Shown here piece by piece: positions 17,172 through 25,380 of a stretch of 30,071 nucleotides of DNA. The DNA is from Planctomycetaceae bacterium (GTDB lineage Bacteria > Planctomycetota > Planctomycetia > Pirellulales > Pirellulaceae): the NCBI GenBank assembly GCA_003501565.1, contig DNPC01000345.1, positions 1 to 30,071 on the forward strand, written 5' to 3'. The position numbers were made by a program, and so were the translations under genes. The notes beneath the pieces are model-generated. The model was not told the DNA's origin and searched no databases. It saw only the letters and a list, made by a program, of their open reading frames with translations. Position 1 is the stretch's first letter, and each line of letters starts with the position of its first letter.

Positions 17172-17634
17172 AGGCACTCCGTTGGCGAGCTAGTCAGCGG
17201 GATATCTACTACTCGAAGAATAACGCTACAGAAAATCGTATCAACCGGGCTGCCCGAAAAGCAATTCACACCGGCATCTACGGGACATCGCGGACAGCGA
17301 AAAGTCTATCCGCAAAGCATTCATCATCGAGCAGCAATCGCTAGGACCAGGATCGCCGTGTCGCAAAAAAACTCCATTTAACAGCCGCACACGATAGACG
17401 CTTGGGTCGCCGCCGTCGCATGTGGATCGCGTAGATTCCGTTTACGCTGCCGTGGAGTATTGCAGAATTGACGCCGCCACGTCAACGCGAGTCAGCAGCT
17501 TTTTCTTGCCAATCCCAACTGCGACTTTCCGGTGTAACGAATCAACGGCCAAGCACCACCCAGTCCCCAAAAGCGTCCCCAGCGAATGCCACGGATCCCA
17601 CACCGCTGGCTCTCAAGTTCCGAGGAGCACTAGG

Positions 17635-17640
17635 TATAAT
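17635..17640 (+). promoter_or_regulatory. Possible -10 element upstream of the cytochrome gene
   Basis: A perfect TATAAT stands seven bases before the ATG of a 41-codon upstream frame. No good -35 hexamer is seen 16-18 bases upstream, so this is only a candidate. Transcription from here would give a leader of about 165 bases before the ATG at 17810. Confidence 0.35.
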
Positions 17641-17646
17641 CAACGT

Positions 17647-17772
17647 ATGCCTGGGAGACAGGTTTTCGATGAATTGTTTGGGGATGCAAATCAGAACAAT
17701 GTTGACTGCGAACTCGATCTGGCAGTTTTGGTTGCTAGCTCTGAATCGATTAAGGTGTGCGGTTACTGTTAA
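17647..17772 (+). CDS. Candidate 41-residue upstream ORF (leader peptide?)
   Basis: An ATG frame reading MPGRQVFDELFGDANQNN and so on to a TAA at 17770-17772. It matches no family I know. It starts so close to the TATAAT that its mRNA would be nearly leaderless, and its stop lies two bases before the hairpin that precedes the cytochrome gene start. It may be a chance frame. Confidence 0.2.
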   Translation: MPGRQVFDELFGDANQNNVDCELDLAVLVASSESIKVCGYC

Positions 17773-17773
17773 C

Positions 17774-17796
17774 CCACAAACACTCGGCGTTTGTGG
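17774..17796 (+). promoter_or_regulatory. Hairpin just upstream of the cytochrome gene start
   Basis: CCACAAAC (17774-17781) and GTTTGTGG (17789-17796) form a perfect 8-bp stem with a 7-base loop, ending 13 bases before the ATG at 17810. No T-run follows, so it is not a normal terminator; it could affect ribosome access. Confidence 0.5.
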
Positions 17797-17809
17797 CTGC
17801 CGCTTGGTA

Positions 17810-20308
17810 ATGTCAAAGTGCCCTTTATTGCACGTGTTGCTTGCAAGCGTTTCATGCAGCTCGGCACTCAGTTGCGCTCAAGCGAATGCGGATGAAACGA
17901 ATCCAACCGACGTTCGCGCCCTTCTCATCGAGTATTGCTACGATTGCCATAGCGGCGAAAATGCCGAGGCGAATCTGGCCCTCGACCAACTGAAACCGGA
18001 TGCATTCGATGGAGCCACGACTCGCGAAAACGCGTTCGATAGTTTGCGAGATGAAGAGACCTTCGCCATCTGGCAGCGTATCTACGACCGCGTGGAAAAA
18101 CGCGAGATGCCGCCGGAAGATTACGAAGCACTTCGCCCAGATGACTACCAACGCTTTACCAACACGTTACACCAGAGTCTATCCGAGGTACACTTCGCGG
18201 AAAAGCAAACTACGCTTCGGCGTTTAAATCGTCGAGAATACACCAACACGCTAAATGATCTTTTCGGAACCAATCTCAACCTGGCTGGCAATTTGCCTGC
18301 AGATGGACGCAAACACGAATTTGACACCGTCGGATCTGCACTCGCTGTCTCCATGAGCCAACTCGAACTGTATCTGGAGTCGATCCGAACAGTCATCGAC
18401 GCGGCCAAGGTCAAATCAATCGCGCCGCCGGAAGTAAAGGTCCTAAGCTGTAGCTACGCGACCACACGTGAGGGTGAAAAGTTCATCGGAGACGTCTGGA
18501 AGTTGCTCGATGATGGGTCGGTCGTTTTCTTTCGCAGCGGTGGGTATCCCAGCGGCATGCTGCGAAGTGCGAGTGCATCAACGGAAGGGTTTTATGACAT
18601 CGAAGTGACCGGATACGCGTACCAATCTACCTCACCGATCACTTTTGCAATCGGCGCAACCACTTTTCAGCGCGGTCTTGAGCGGCCAACATTCGGATAT
18701 TATTCGTTTGCACCTGGCCCGCCGCAAACGCACAAATTGAGAGTATGGCTACCGCATCGGTACATGCTAGAAATCACGCCCTGGGGCATCCGAGACAAGA
18801 AGTACGAGCTCAAGGACGGAGGAATCGCCACGTACACGGGGCCCGGCCTTGCAATCAAAGAAGTCAAGTTGACCGGCCCAATTACCGACGAGTTCCCATC
18901 GCGCGGTCACAAGCTGTTGTTCGATGGACTTGACCGCCAAGAGGTCCTGCCCGCACAAAAGAACCAGCGCGAGAAGAGCTGGTACGTTCCAAAATTTCAA
19001 ATCAACAACACGGATCCACGGGAGGATATCCTTCCAGCGATTACGCGTGTTGCGTCGGCCGCGTTCCGGCGCCCGGTATCCTCGGCGGATTGTGGCGATT
19101 ACCTGCGGTTATACCGCGAACAACTTGCGGCCGGTGATGACGTCGAACAGGCGTACTTAACCGCCGTCGCTGCAATTTTCTGTTCGCCCGAGTTCCTGTT
19201 TCTCACTGAGCTCGGAAGCGAAAACTCAAACTCGCGACTACTCGGCGACTTTGATTTGGCCAGTCGGCTGGCTTACATGCTGACACGGACCGCACCAGAC
19301 GAGCAACTGCTGGCCGCCGCGGCAGCAGGACGTTTGACCGGCGTTCACGGCGAACTCAGAAGTCAAGCCGAACGTTTATTGGGACCTTCTGCGGATGACC
19401 GGTTTATTGTCGATTTTTGCGATTCCTGGCTAAACCTGCGAGAAATTGATTTCACCAACCCGGACAAGAACTTGTATCCCGAGTTCGACGCGTATTTGCA
19501 GTTTTCTATGCTTGCGGAAACGCGTCAGTTCGTGCGAACTCTAATCGCCGACAACCTGCCGATTAAGAACGTCGTCAAATCAGACTTCGCGATGCTCAAC
19601 AACCGGCTTGCAGTCCATTACGGAATCGATGGTGTCGAGAGCCCCGATATCCGGCGCTTCCTACTACCAAGTACTAGCGTCCGTGGTGGTCTGCTTTCCC
19701 AAGGAAGCATACTCAAAGTTTCAGCCAACGGCACGAATACGTCTCCGGTGGTTCGTGGAGTATTTGTCACCGAACGAATTCTCGGACAATACGCCCCTCC
19801 TCCACCTCCAGGTGTCAATGGAGTCGAGCCCGATATTCGGGGAGCGTCAACATTACGGCAACTGCTGGAGAAACATCGCGATTCTGATTCATGCAGCAAT
19901 TGTCATGCTCAAATTGATCCACCTGGGTTTGCCCTTGAGGCGTTCAATCCAATCGGTGGTTGGCGAGACCGGTATCGCAGCTTAGGAAGCGGTGACAAAG
20001 TAAACTTGGAAATCCAGGGACGCAAGGTTCGCTACCGCCTAGGCCTAGAGGTTGACGCTAGCGGCAATTTACCTGGCGGAAGTACGTTCGCCGGTTATGC
20101 GGAGTTCCGCGACCTACTTGCAAAACAACAAGACGCACTGGCGAAGAGCCTGATTTCGAAACTACTGACCTTTGGGACCGGACGTGAAATGGGATTTTCC
20201 GATAGACCAGAGATCGACAAGCTGGCTAATCAAGCTGGTCAGCTTGGATACGGTGTTCGTGATATAATTCTGTTGGTGATCGACAGTCAGTTATTCCGTG
20301 CAAAGTAG
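17810..20308 (+). CDS. Planctomycete cytochrome protein (PSCyt-DUF1587-DUF1595-DUF1592-DUF1588-DUF1585)
   Basis: An exported protein of about 832 residues typical of planctomycetes and their relatives. After a signal peptide (LLHVLLASVSCSSALSCAQANA) comes a haem c motif CYDCH at 43-47. Then follow DUF1587 (RRLNRREYTNTLNDLFGTNL), a central beta-rich domain, DUF1595 (ASAAFRRPVSSADCGDYLRL), DUF1592 (DFDLASRLAYMLTRTAPDEQ), DUF1588 (RGGLLSQGSILKVSANGTNT, and a second haem motif CSNCH at 695-699), and DUF1585 at the end. It is proposed to be a periplasmic redox enzyme or electron carrier, but its biochemical role is unknown. The ATG at 17810 is chosen because it begins the signal peptide; the frame extends upstream without coding character. 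The DUF1552 gene follows after 276 bp. Confidence 0.92.
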   Translation: MSKCPLLHVLLASVSCSSALSCAQANADETNPTDVRALLIEYCYDCHSGENAEANLALDQLKPDAFDGATTRENAFDSLRDEETFAIWQRIYDRVEKREMPPEDYEALRPDDYQRFTNTLHQSLSEVHFAEKQTTLRRLNRREYTNTLNDLFGTNLNLAGNLPADGRKHEFDTVGSALAVSMSQLELYLESIRTVIDAAKVKSIAPPEVKVLSCSYATTREGEKFIGDVWKLLDDGSVVFFRSGGYPSGMLRSASASTEGFYDIEVTGYAYQSTSPITFAIGATTFQRGLERPTFGYYSFAPGPPQTHKLRVWLPHRYMLEITPWGIRDKKYELKDGGIATYTGPGLAIKEVKLTGPITDEFPSRGHKLLFDGLDRQEVLPAQKNQREKSWYVPKFQINNTDPREDILPAITRVASAAFRRPVSSADCGDYLRLYREQLAAGDDVEQAYLTAVAAIFCSPEFLFLTELGSENSNSRLLGDFDLASRLAYMLTRTAPDEQLLAAAAAGRLTGVHGELRSQAERLLGPSADDRFIVDFCDSWLNLREIDFTNPDKNLYPEFDAYLQFSMLAETRQFVRTLIADNLPIKNVVKSDFAMLNNRLAVHYGIDGVESPDIRRFLLPSTSVRGGLLSQGSILKVSANGTNTSPVVRGVFVTERILGQYAPPPPPGVNGVEPDIRGASTLRQLLEKHRDSDSCSNCHAQIDPPGFALEAFNPIGGWRDRYRSLGSGDKVNLEIQGRKVRYRLGLEVDASGNLPGGSTFAGYAEFRDLLAKQQDALAKSLISKLLTFGTGREMGFSDRPEIDKLANQAGQLGYGVRDIILLVIDSQLFRAK

Positions 20309-20584
20309 TTCGCTAACCCACTCAGACAATTAGCTGACTAACGATAATGAGTTTTGCTGGTCCTTTTGATTTACCGTCGCAACCAAGGCGTTACTGATTG
20401 CTGGACTAGCCTGTCTTCTGAGCTCTGGAGAATTGCATCTACGCATCAGTTTCAGATCGCTCGCCTTAGCACGCTGCCAAAGCCCTAATCTCGGTCGGCT
20501 CTAGCCGAAATCCGATGTTTTGTACCTCCAGACACCACGCTGACTGACATATTCATAATCGCAACTATTCGCAGAGTTCCTGTC

Positions 20585-21889
20585 ATGGCCAATATCCACG
20601 TCCGTCCCCGGCTAAGCCGACGCAGCGTCCTGCGAAGTGGTACTGCAGCGATTGCCCTGCCGCTGCTGGATGCGATGCTACCTGGCAGGATTGGTTCTCA
20701 AGCACTTGCTGCGACGGAGCCAAGCATCGATAAGCCACGTCGCTTCGTTGCAATTTGTGCAACGCTGGGATTTCACACGCCGAACCTCTTTCCACAAACT
20801 CCAAAGCAGAAACTGACCGGGGACGAATCTCCCTACCTGCGAATGCTCGCGGACAACGTCGATCGCATCAGTTTGTTCTCGGGACTCTCGCATCCAGATC
20901 AACAGGGTAACAACGGGCACGCTTCGGAGCTTACCTGGCTGACCTCCGCCCGGCGCCCAGGACTTGCCGGATTTAAGAACTCAATATCGATTGACCAATT
21001 ACTTGCGAGCCGGGTTGGACTCCAAACCCGCTTTCCAAGTTTGGTATTGAGCAGTAGCGGACGGAGTATGTCGTGGTCACGCTCAGGAGTAGAAATCCCG
21101 GGGGTGTCTTCACCTGCGAAGCTGTTCAAGAGTCTGTTCGTCGAAGGAACGCCGGCACAGAAAGCGGATCAGATCAGACAGATCCAACGTGGGCGTAGTA
21201 TCCTCGACACGCTCAATACGCGAAGCACTAGTTTCCGCAAACAACTCGGCCACGATGACCTCCAAAAACTGGAGCAGTACACCACATCTGTAAGGGACCT
21301 AGAGCAACGCCTTGTTCAATCCGAAGATTGGGTTGCACGTCCCAAGCCCAAGATTGAAGTGACTGCTCCCCAAGACATCCGAGACAAACTGTTGGCGATC
21401 GAGCGTCAAGAGCTACTATTCGACATGATCGTCCTAGCGCTGCAAACGGACTCGACACGCACCATAACACTCCAGCTGAGTGGGATGAATGCGATTCCAA
21501 AGATCAACGGAGTCTCAACGGATTGGCACAACCTATCTCACCATGGCAAAGATCCCGACAAGATTGCCGAACTGCAGATTATTGAGGAGGCAGAGTTTGC
21601 CGCATTCAACCGTTTCTTGAGTAAGCTGCGTGCCGTTGAGGAGGCTGGCCAAAGCTTGCTTGACAGCACAACAGTTTTGTATGGTTCCAATCTTGGCAAT
21701 GCATCGGCACACAACTGGCGTAATCTGCCAATCGTCGTTGCCGGTGGTGGTTTCCCTCACGGTGGTTACCACGCATTGGATGCTGATGAGAACACCCCCC
21801 TAAGCAACTTGTTTCTGACCCTGGCCGAATCGGTAGGTGTGTCGCTAGATTCGTTCGGCAGCAGTACTGGTAAACTCACCTGGAGCTAG
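20585..21889 (+). CDS. DUF1552 protein with Tat signal
   Basis: A 434-residue protein of the DUF1552 family, almost always encoded next to the DUF1592/DUF1588 cytochrome protein, as here. The N-terminus RLSRRSVLRSGTAAIALPLL is a twin-arginine signal, so the folded protein is probably exported by Tat. Recognisable family parts are FVAICATLGFHTPNLFPQ, LSGLSHPDQQGNNGHASELT, SIDQLLASRVG, the DLEQRL helix and the C-terminal LLDSTTVLYGSNLGNASAHN with VVAGGGFPHGGYH. The fold resembles the DUF1501/alkaline-phosphatase superfamily, and the Asp, His and Asn residues in these motifs may bind metal. Function is unproven; a joint role with the cytochrome protein is inferred from the constant pairing. The ATG at 20585 has no strong ribosome-binding site. 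Confidence 0.92.
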   Translation: MANIHVRPRLSRRSVLRSGTAAIALPLLDAMLPGRIGSQALAATEPSIDKPRRFVAICATLGFHTPNLFPQTPKQKLTGDESPYLRMLADNVDRISLFSGLSHPDQQGNNGHASELTWLTSARRPGLAGFKNSISIDQLLASRVGLQTRFPSLVLSSSGRSMSWSRSGVEIPGVSSPAKLFKSLFVEGTPAQKADQIRQIQRGRSILDTLNTRSTSFRKQLGHDDLQKLEQYTTSVRDLEQRLVQSEDWVARPKPKIEVTAPQDIRDKLLAIERQELLFDMIVLALQTDSTRTITLQLSGMNAIPKINGVSTDWHNLSHHGKDPDKIAELQIIEEAEFAAFNRFLSKLRAVEEAGQSLLDSTTVLYGSNLGNASAHNWRNLPIVVAGGGFPHGGYHALDADENTPLSNLFLTLAESVGVSLDSFGSSTGKLTWS

Positions 21890-21895
21890 CCGGTT

Positions 21896-22591
21896 GTGCA
21901 AGACATTCCCCCTGAACACTTTAGTGATGGACCTCACGTAATCAAAGTCGGTGGGAGCTTGTTGGGCTGGCCGAACCTCTGCACGGCCTTCCATCACTGG
22001 TGCGAAACGCAGCCGGATCCGCAAAAGAAACTCGTGATTGTCGGCGGCGGCAAGATCATCGATGCTGTGCGTGAACTCGACCAGATCCACAAATTCCAAG
22101 CCGACGCAGTGCACTGGGAATGCGTAAGGCTGCTCTCGAACACAGCCCGACTTGCCGCCAGTATTCTAGGCGGCTTGAAAATCCTCGACTCTCCGCAGAA
22201 GCTGCACGAATTTAAAGAGTCAAGCGATGCGGAAATGGCTATTTTGGATCTCGCTGCCGTATCTTCTGTCTTGAATCTCCCAACTGCCTTGCCGCATACA
22301 TGGGACACGACCACCGATGCACTGGCTGCGCAAGTGGCGAGAATCGTTGGCGCAGCTAAACTCACGTTGCTGAAGTCGACGGATCCTCCTGCGACTGAGT
22401 ATTCACAGGCTGTTGCACCGTCACCTTTGGCGAACACAACTTCTGTTTTTAGGCAATGGGAGTGCTCCGGCTCAATCCTGCACCGCACTCAATGGCTCAA
22501 ACAGCTAAGTGCGATGGGCTTCATCGATGCGTCCATTGTACTTATTGCCGCTGACCTACCACCGATTGCGGTAGTAAACCTGCGGAGCTAG
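21896..22591 (+). CDS. Amino-acid-kinase-fold protein, possibly MfnE-like
   Basis: A 231-residue cytoplasmic kinase of the aspartate/glutamate/uridylate kinase fold. HVIKVGGSLLGW at residues 14-25 carries the phosphate-binding Lys and glycines, LVIVGGGKIIDAVRELD near 48-63 is the second glycine loop, and TTDALAAQVARIVGAAKLTLLKSTDPP is the late nucleotide-site segment. The length is close to MfnE, which phosphorylates an aminomethylfuran in methanofuran synthesis; planctomycetes carry H4MPT/methanofuran C1 genes, so this is a reasonable but unproven guess. No other C1 gene is in the window. The start is a GTG six bases after the DUF1552 stop, with GGAG ten bases upstream, so it is almost surely cotranscribed with DUF1552. 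Confidence 0.75.
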   Translation: MQDIPPEHFSDGPHVIKVGGSLLGWPNLCTAFHHWCETQPDPQKKLVIVGGGKIIDAVRELDQIHKFQADAVHWECVRLLSNTARLAASILGGLKILDSPQKLHEFKESSDAEMAILDLAAVSSVLNLPTALPHTWDTTTDALAAQVARIVGAAKLTLLKSTDPPATEYSQAVAPSPLANTTSVFRQWECSGSILHRTQWLKQLSAMGFIDASIVLIAADLPPIAVVNLRS

Positions 22592-23092
22592 CCAACCGAA
22601 CCGTAGCGCTCGGACGAATTCTGTCCTTGCACTGCTAAGAATACTGCACAAAAAAATCCAGATGAGCGCGTATACAAACGCACCGCCAAGATCGCTACGC
22701 TGTTAATAGCTCGCTATTCAGCTATACTAAGAACAACGGTGCAGGATGCTCAGGTAAATCGATGTCCAGCTTGTCGAACAGGTCCATGAGGTCATGAGGA
22801 CTCGTTCGCTAAGGCCCTGGAGCAATCGATGTTATCTAGTCTGGCCTCTCTCGCAGCTTGCAATTGCAACTTGTAAGCCGCACCCTACTAGAATCCTGGC
22901 ATCCCGCACCGGTTCTATTCTCGATTAAAACCTCTTTCTTTCGTGCACTTGGTATTCGGACAACCCTACGCTGTATTGGTTGCCACTCAGTCATTTACCT
23001 TGCATTTTTTCAGACGAGTTTTACCTGAAATCTTTAAAACACCGCGTTGCTGCGGATTGTCATTACGAGCAAAACTACTGCGAACTAATTCG
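22592..23092. other. 501-bp intergenic region between convergent genes
   Basis: No recognised gene. It holds a perfect 12-bp palindrome TTGCAATTGCAA at 22858-22869, the inverted repeat AATAGC-TC-GCTATT at 22705-22718, and protein-like sequence on the minus strand from about 22890 to 22722 that looks interrupted by a frameshift. No clear terminator for either flanking gene was seen, though a run of seven A is present near 22650. Confidence 0.5.
22722..22890 (-). pseudogene. Possible short gene remnant with frameshift
   Basis: On the minus strand one frame reads YKLQLQAAREARLDNIDCSR and on to ALANES before a stop. Another frame, beginning near the same place, continues PHDLMDLFDKLDIDLPEHPA to a TAG at 22722-22724. 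Joined, they look like the end of one protein broken by one base. No family is recognised and both stretches are short, so chance is quite possible. Confidence 0.2.
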
Positions 23093-24766
23093 TCAGTTTT
23101 GCCTATAGTCGATTCGAGCCGGTTTGGGAGTGCGATGCGCGTGATGAGTAACGCGACCGGTATAGCGGGCGTTGTAGGCAGATGTTCTGCTGTGAGCCCC
23201 GCTAATTGCACTACGACCGAGCACCGGCTGCTCGCCACTGCCCACCGGGCGGTTCTCAGACGAGGACGCAACGACTGTGTCCGCTTCGTATCTTGAGTTG
23301 GCGATGATTGCGGCCTCCAGTTCACCTCGGCACAATAATCTGAATTCTTCGCGACCGAACAGGATTTCTAAGTCGGCGTCAGCGTCTAAGGGCTCGATCG
23401 GGCGAAACCCGAGTGCGTACGACGCCAACAACGTACGCATAGCCGCATTTTCTTGGCCTTTAAGGGCCAATACGCACGCAATATTGTAGGTAGCGATTGG
23501 GCGAAGCCGCTCAGTCTCCGTTGCAATCTGATGATATACAATCGCCTTGTCCAGATCGCCGGCTTTGTGCAGTGAATAACCTAAGTAAAACACCGCCTCG
23601 CTGTCCTGCGGATCTTCCGCAAGAATGGAACTGAGCAACTGAGAAGCTACTTGCCAATCGCCCTGATCGAGCGCCTGGCAAATCATGTTGCGGGTTCTTT
23701 CGTGCTCTTCTCGGGCGGCAACTCGCAATTCTTCGGCGCTTCTCCACTTCATCCCTGGCAGAATCATCAGTGCCGCGACTGTGATGGCAATCCAGGCTGT
23801 AACCTTCGCCCGCTGCGAAGCAGCTGGCTGTGACAGCTGACTGAGGCGAACACTTGTAATCTGCATTGGTGACATCGCACAGCCTAATGGCAGCGGCCGG
23901 AAATGATGTTTAAGCTGCAATACCTTGACTAAGCTCTCAGCGTAATCGGCTGCCGAGCAGTGGAGCCGCTGGAGAGCATCGGTGTCGCAGCAGTGCTCAC
24001 ACAGAATTTGGGCTCTACGCCCCAACAGCCATACAAGCGGGTGAAACCAGAAAACAACCTGACAAAAGAATTGCAGGTAGCCCCAGATAACATCGCCGCG
24101 ACGTACATGCACGAGTTCGTGGCCGATGATTGGTGCCAAATCTTCGCTTTTCCAGGTGTCGACCATTAGCTTTGGGAGCACTAGTGTCGGACGTATGACG
24201 CCGACACAAACCGGTCCAAAGTTTTCCGCCGAAACAAGCACACGCACACGGTGTTTAATCCCCAATTGGCCAGCAAGTTGATCGGAAAGTTCACGAAGCT
24301 CACGACGAGCCGGTAGGCTGCGATCAACAGCAGTGTGGACACGCCAATACTGCCGAGCGGTTAAGACGAGTAAGCAGCTAGCGCCAGCTAACCACACCCC
24401 CGCTAATATTGCTGACACATTGAGCCACCCAGCCGAAAACCATGAGCTTGAATCGGCCGGACGATAGGTGCCCAGCTGCGTTTCGGGCGTTGCTCGCAAC
24501 AGGAACTCAGCATGATCGGCTTCAAGCAACGATAGGCTGGTAACTGCTGGAGCAAACGAAACCAAGTCAACCCTTGTAAAAAGTCCAGTTGGGCTTGTTA
24601 CCAGCGGAGGAACAAGGCATTTCGCCAGTGCCAACATCGCGACCAAAAACGCCAAGTGCGGTAGACGCCGGTGCATGGCCTTTATTGCTATCAGAGCAGC
24701 AACAAGCACGATAGTTGATTGCAAAATGTGAGCAGCGATAGCTCCACTAAAATCAGCCGTTGCCAT
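23093..24766 (-). CDS. BlaR1-type M56 membrane metallopeptidase with C-terminal TPR-like domain
   Basis: About 557 residues. Membrane segments are visible near the start (ILQSTIVLVAALIAIKAM, HLAFLVAMLALAKCLVPPLV), in the middle (VSAILAGVWLAGASCLLVLT), after the active site (YLQFFCQVVFWFHPLVWLLG) and near residue 330 (VTAWIAITVAALMILPG). The zinc site is HELVH at 216-220, with CEHCCDTDAL downstream holding the third-ligand Glu region. BlaR1 relatives cleave or trigger cleavage of the BlaI repressor when a signal binds outside. Here the C-terminal part is not penicillin-binding but TPR-like (EAVFYLGYSLHKAGDLDKAI, TYNIACVLALKGQENAAM), followed by a low-complexity tail. The ATG at 24766 overlaps the blaI end by 14 bp; a start nine residues earlier is less likely. 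The signal sensed is unknown. Confidence 0.85.
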   Translation of the reverse strand: MATADFSGAIAAHILQSTIVLVAALIAIKAMHRRLPHLAFLVAMLALAKCLVPPLVTSPTGLFTRVDLVSFAPAVTSLSLLEADHAEFLLRATPETQLGTYRPADSSSWFSAGWLNVSAILAGVWLAGASCLLVLTARQYWRVHTAVDRSLPARRELRELSDQLAGQLGIKHRVRVLVSAENFGPVCVGVIRPTLVLPKLMVDTWKSEDLAPIIGHELVHVRRGDVIWGYLQFFCQVVFWFHPLVWLLGRRAQILCEHCCDTDALQRLHCSAADYAESLVKVLQLKHHFRPLPLGCAMSPMQITSVRLSQLSQPAASQRAKVTAWIAITVAALMILPGMKWRSAEELRVAAREEHERTRNMICQALDQGDWQVASQLLSSILAEDPQDSEAVFYLGYSLHKAGDLDKAIVYHQIATETERLRPIATYNIACVLALKGQENAAMRTLLASYALGFRPIEPLDADADLEILFGREEFRLLCRGELEAAIIANSRYEADTVVASSSENRPVGSGEQPVLGRSAISGAHSRTSAYNARYTGRVTHHAHRTPKPARIDYRQN

Positions 24767-25145
24767 CTGCGCTGTCCTTTCGCAGTTTCTCAACGATCCG
24801 CATCAAGTCCTGAAGCTCTTCGTCGGATACCGTCCGCGAGTCGACCAGATGCTTTACCATGGGAAGCAGCTGGCCATCAAACATGTGGTCCAGGAAGTCA
24901 TCTACGGCTTCACCAACCACTTCGCTTTTGTTTACGGCCGGTCGATACACTTTGTTACGACCGATTCGCTGTGCCGAGATGTACTCCTTTGTCAGCAACC
25001 GCCGCAGGTAAGTCTGCACAGTGCTGTAATCCATCTTCAGCTCAGCAGGCACCGCTGCGTGTATTTCGCCTACCGACCCTTTCTCAAGTGCCCATAGCGC
25101 CTTTAGCACTTGGGTCTCACCTCGCGACAGCGCTGGACGTGGCAT
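24753..25145 (-). CDS. BlaI/MecI/CopY-family transcriptional repressor
   Basis: A 130-residue winged-helix repressor. The DNA-binding domain is LSRGETQVLKALWALEKGSV, then the recognition region KMDYSTVQTYLRRLLTKEYI and a wing with GRNKVYRPAV. The C-terminal helices (VVGEAVDDFLDHMFDGQLLP) are the dimerisation part. Family members bind TACA/TGTA palindromes as dimers and are inactivated by proteolysis through the partner M56 protein. The ATG at 25145 is preceded by AAGGTGA. The gene overlaps the M56 gene by 14 bp, which implies translational coupling. The paired operator at 25207-25242 lies about 60 bp upstream, so self-repression is likely. Confidence 0.92.
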   Translation of the reverse strand: MPRPALSRGETQVLKALWALEKGSVGEIHAAVPAELKMDYSTVQTYLRRLLTKEYISAQRIGRNKVYRPAVNKSEVVGEAVDDFLDHMFDGQLLPMVKHLVDSRTVSDEELQDLMRIVEKLRKDSADGNG

Positions 25146-25206
25146 TGGTCACCTTTTCCGCTTCATCAAAAACAGTCGTAAGCCCTGGCGACTAGCGCCG
25201 GCCGAT

Positions 25207-25242
25207 AAGTACAACTGACTTATACTGGGTACAGTTGTACTT
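25207..25242 (-). promoter_or_regulatory. Paired BlaI-type operator upstream of blaI-M56
   Basis: AAGTACAACTG (25207-25217) and CAGTTGTACTT (25232-25242) are a perfect inverted repeat of 11-base arms separated by 14 bases. The right side contains TACA-GT-TGTA (25230-25239), the form of core known for BlaI/MecI operators; the left side holds a weaker copy, with centres about 20 bp apart. On the minus strand a TTGATA (25250-25245) and a TATAAG (25224-25219) flank the site, with a long 20-base spacer, as a possible promoter. Confidence 0.7.
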
Positions 25243-25380
25243 TATATCAATGGGTTTGCAATAGCTCAGTCTGGCGAAATTTTGGGTTTTCCTGCAAACA
25301 CATGATTTTCGGACATGGGACCGATGCCAAACACACACGATTCGTGTGCCACCAATCAGCCACGAAACCCGGTCGTAGGA

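Larger units (their letters stand above)
17172..17809. other. 638-bp divergent intergenic region between dnaG and the cytochrome gene
   Basis: No gene of recognisable family is present. The right half holds a TATAAT at 17635-17640, a short upstream frame at 17647-17772 and a hairpin at 17774-17796. The left half should contain the dnaG promoter, but I see no convincing -35/-10 pair on the minus strand. A frame continuous with the cytochrome gene runs back to 17468, but its residues look non-coding. Confidence 0.6.

Noticed and set aside
17468..17809. N-terminal extension of the cytochrome protein
   Set aside because: The frame is open but the residues before 17810 lack domain character, and a proper signal peptide begins at the ATG at 17810.
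20495..20508. Small stem TCGGC-TCTA-GCCGA between the cytochrome and DUF1552 genes as a terminator
   Set aside because: Only five pairs and no T-run directly after it; the two genes are expected to be expressed together.
22943..23296. Plus-strand open frame of 117 codons
   Set aside because: It overlaps the coding end of the M56 gene and has no recognisable domain or ribosome-binding site.
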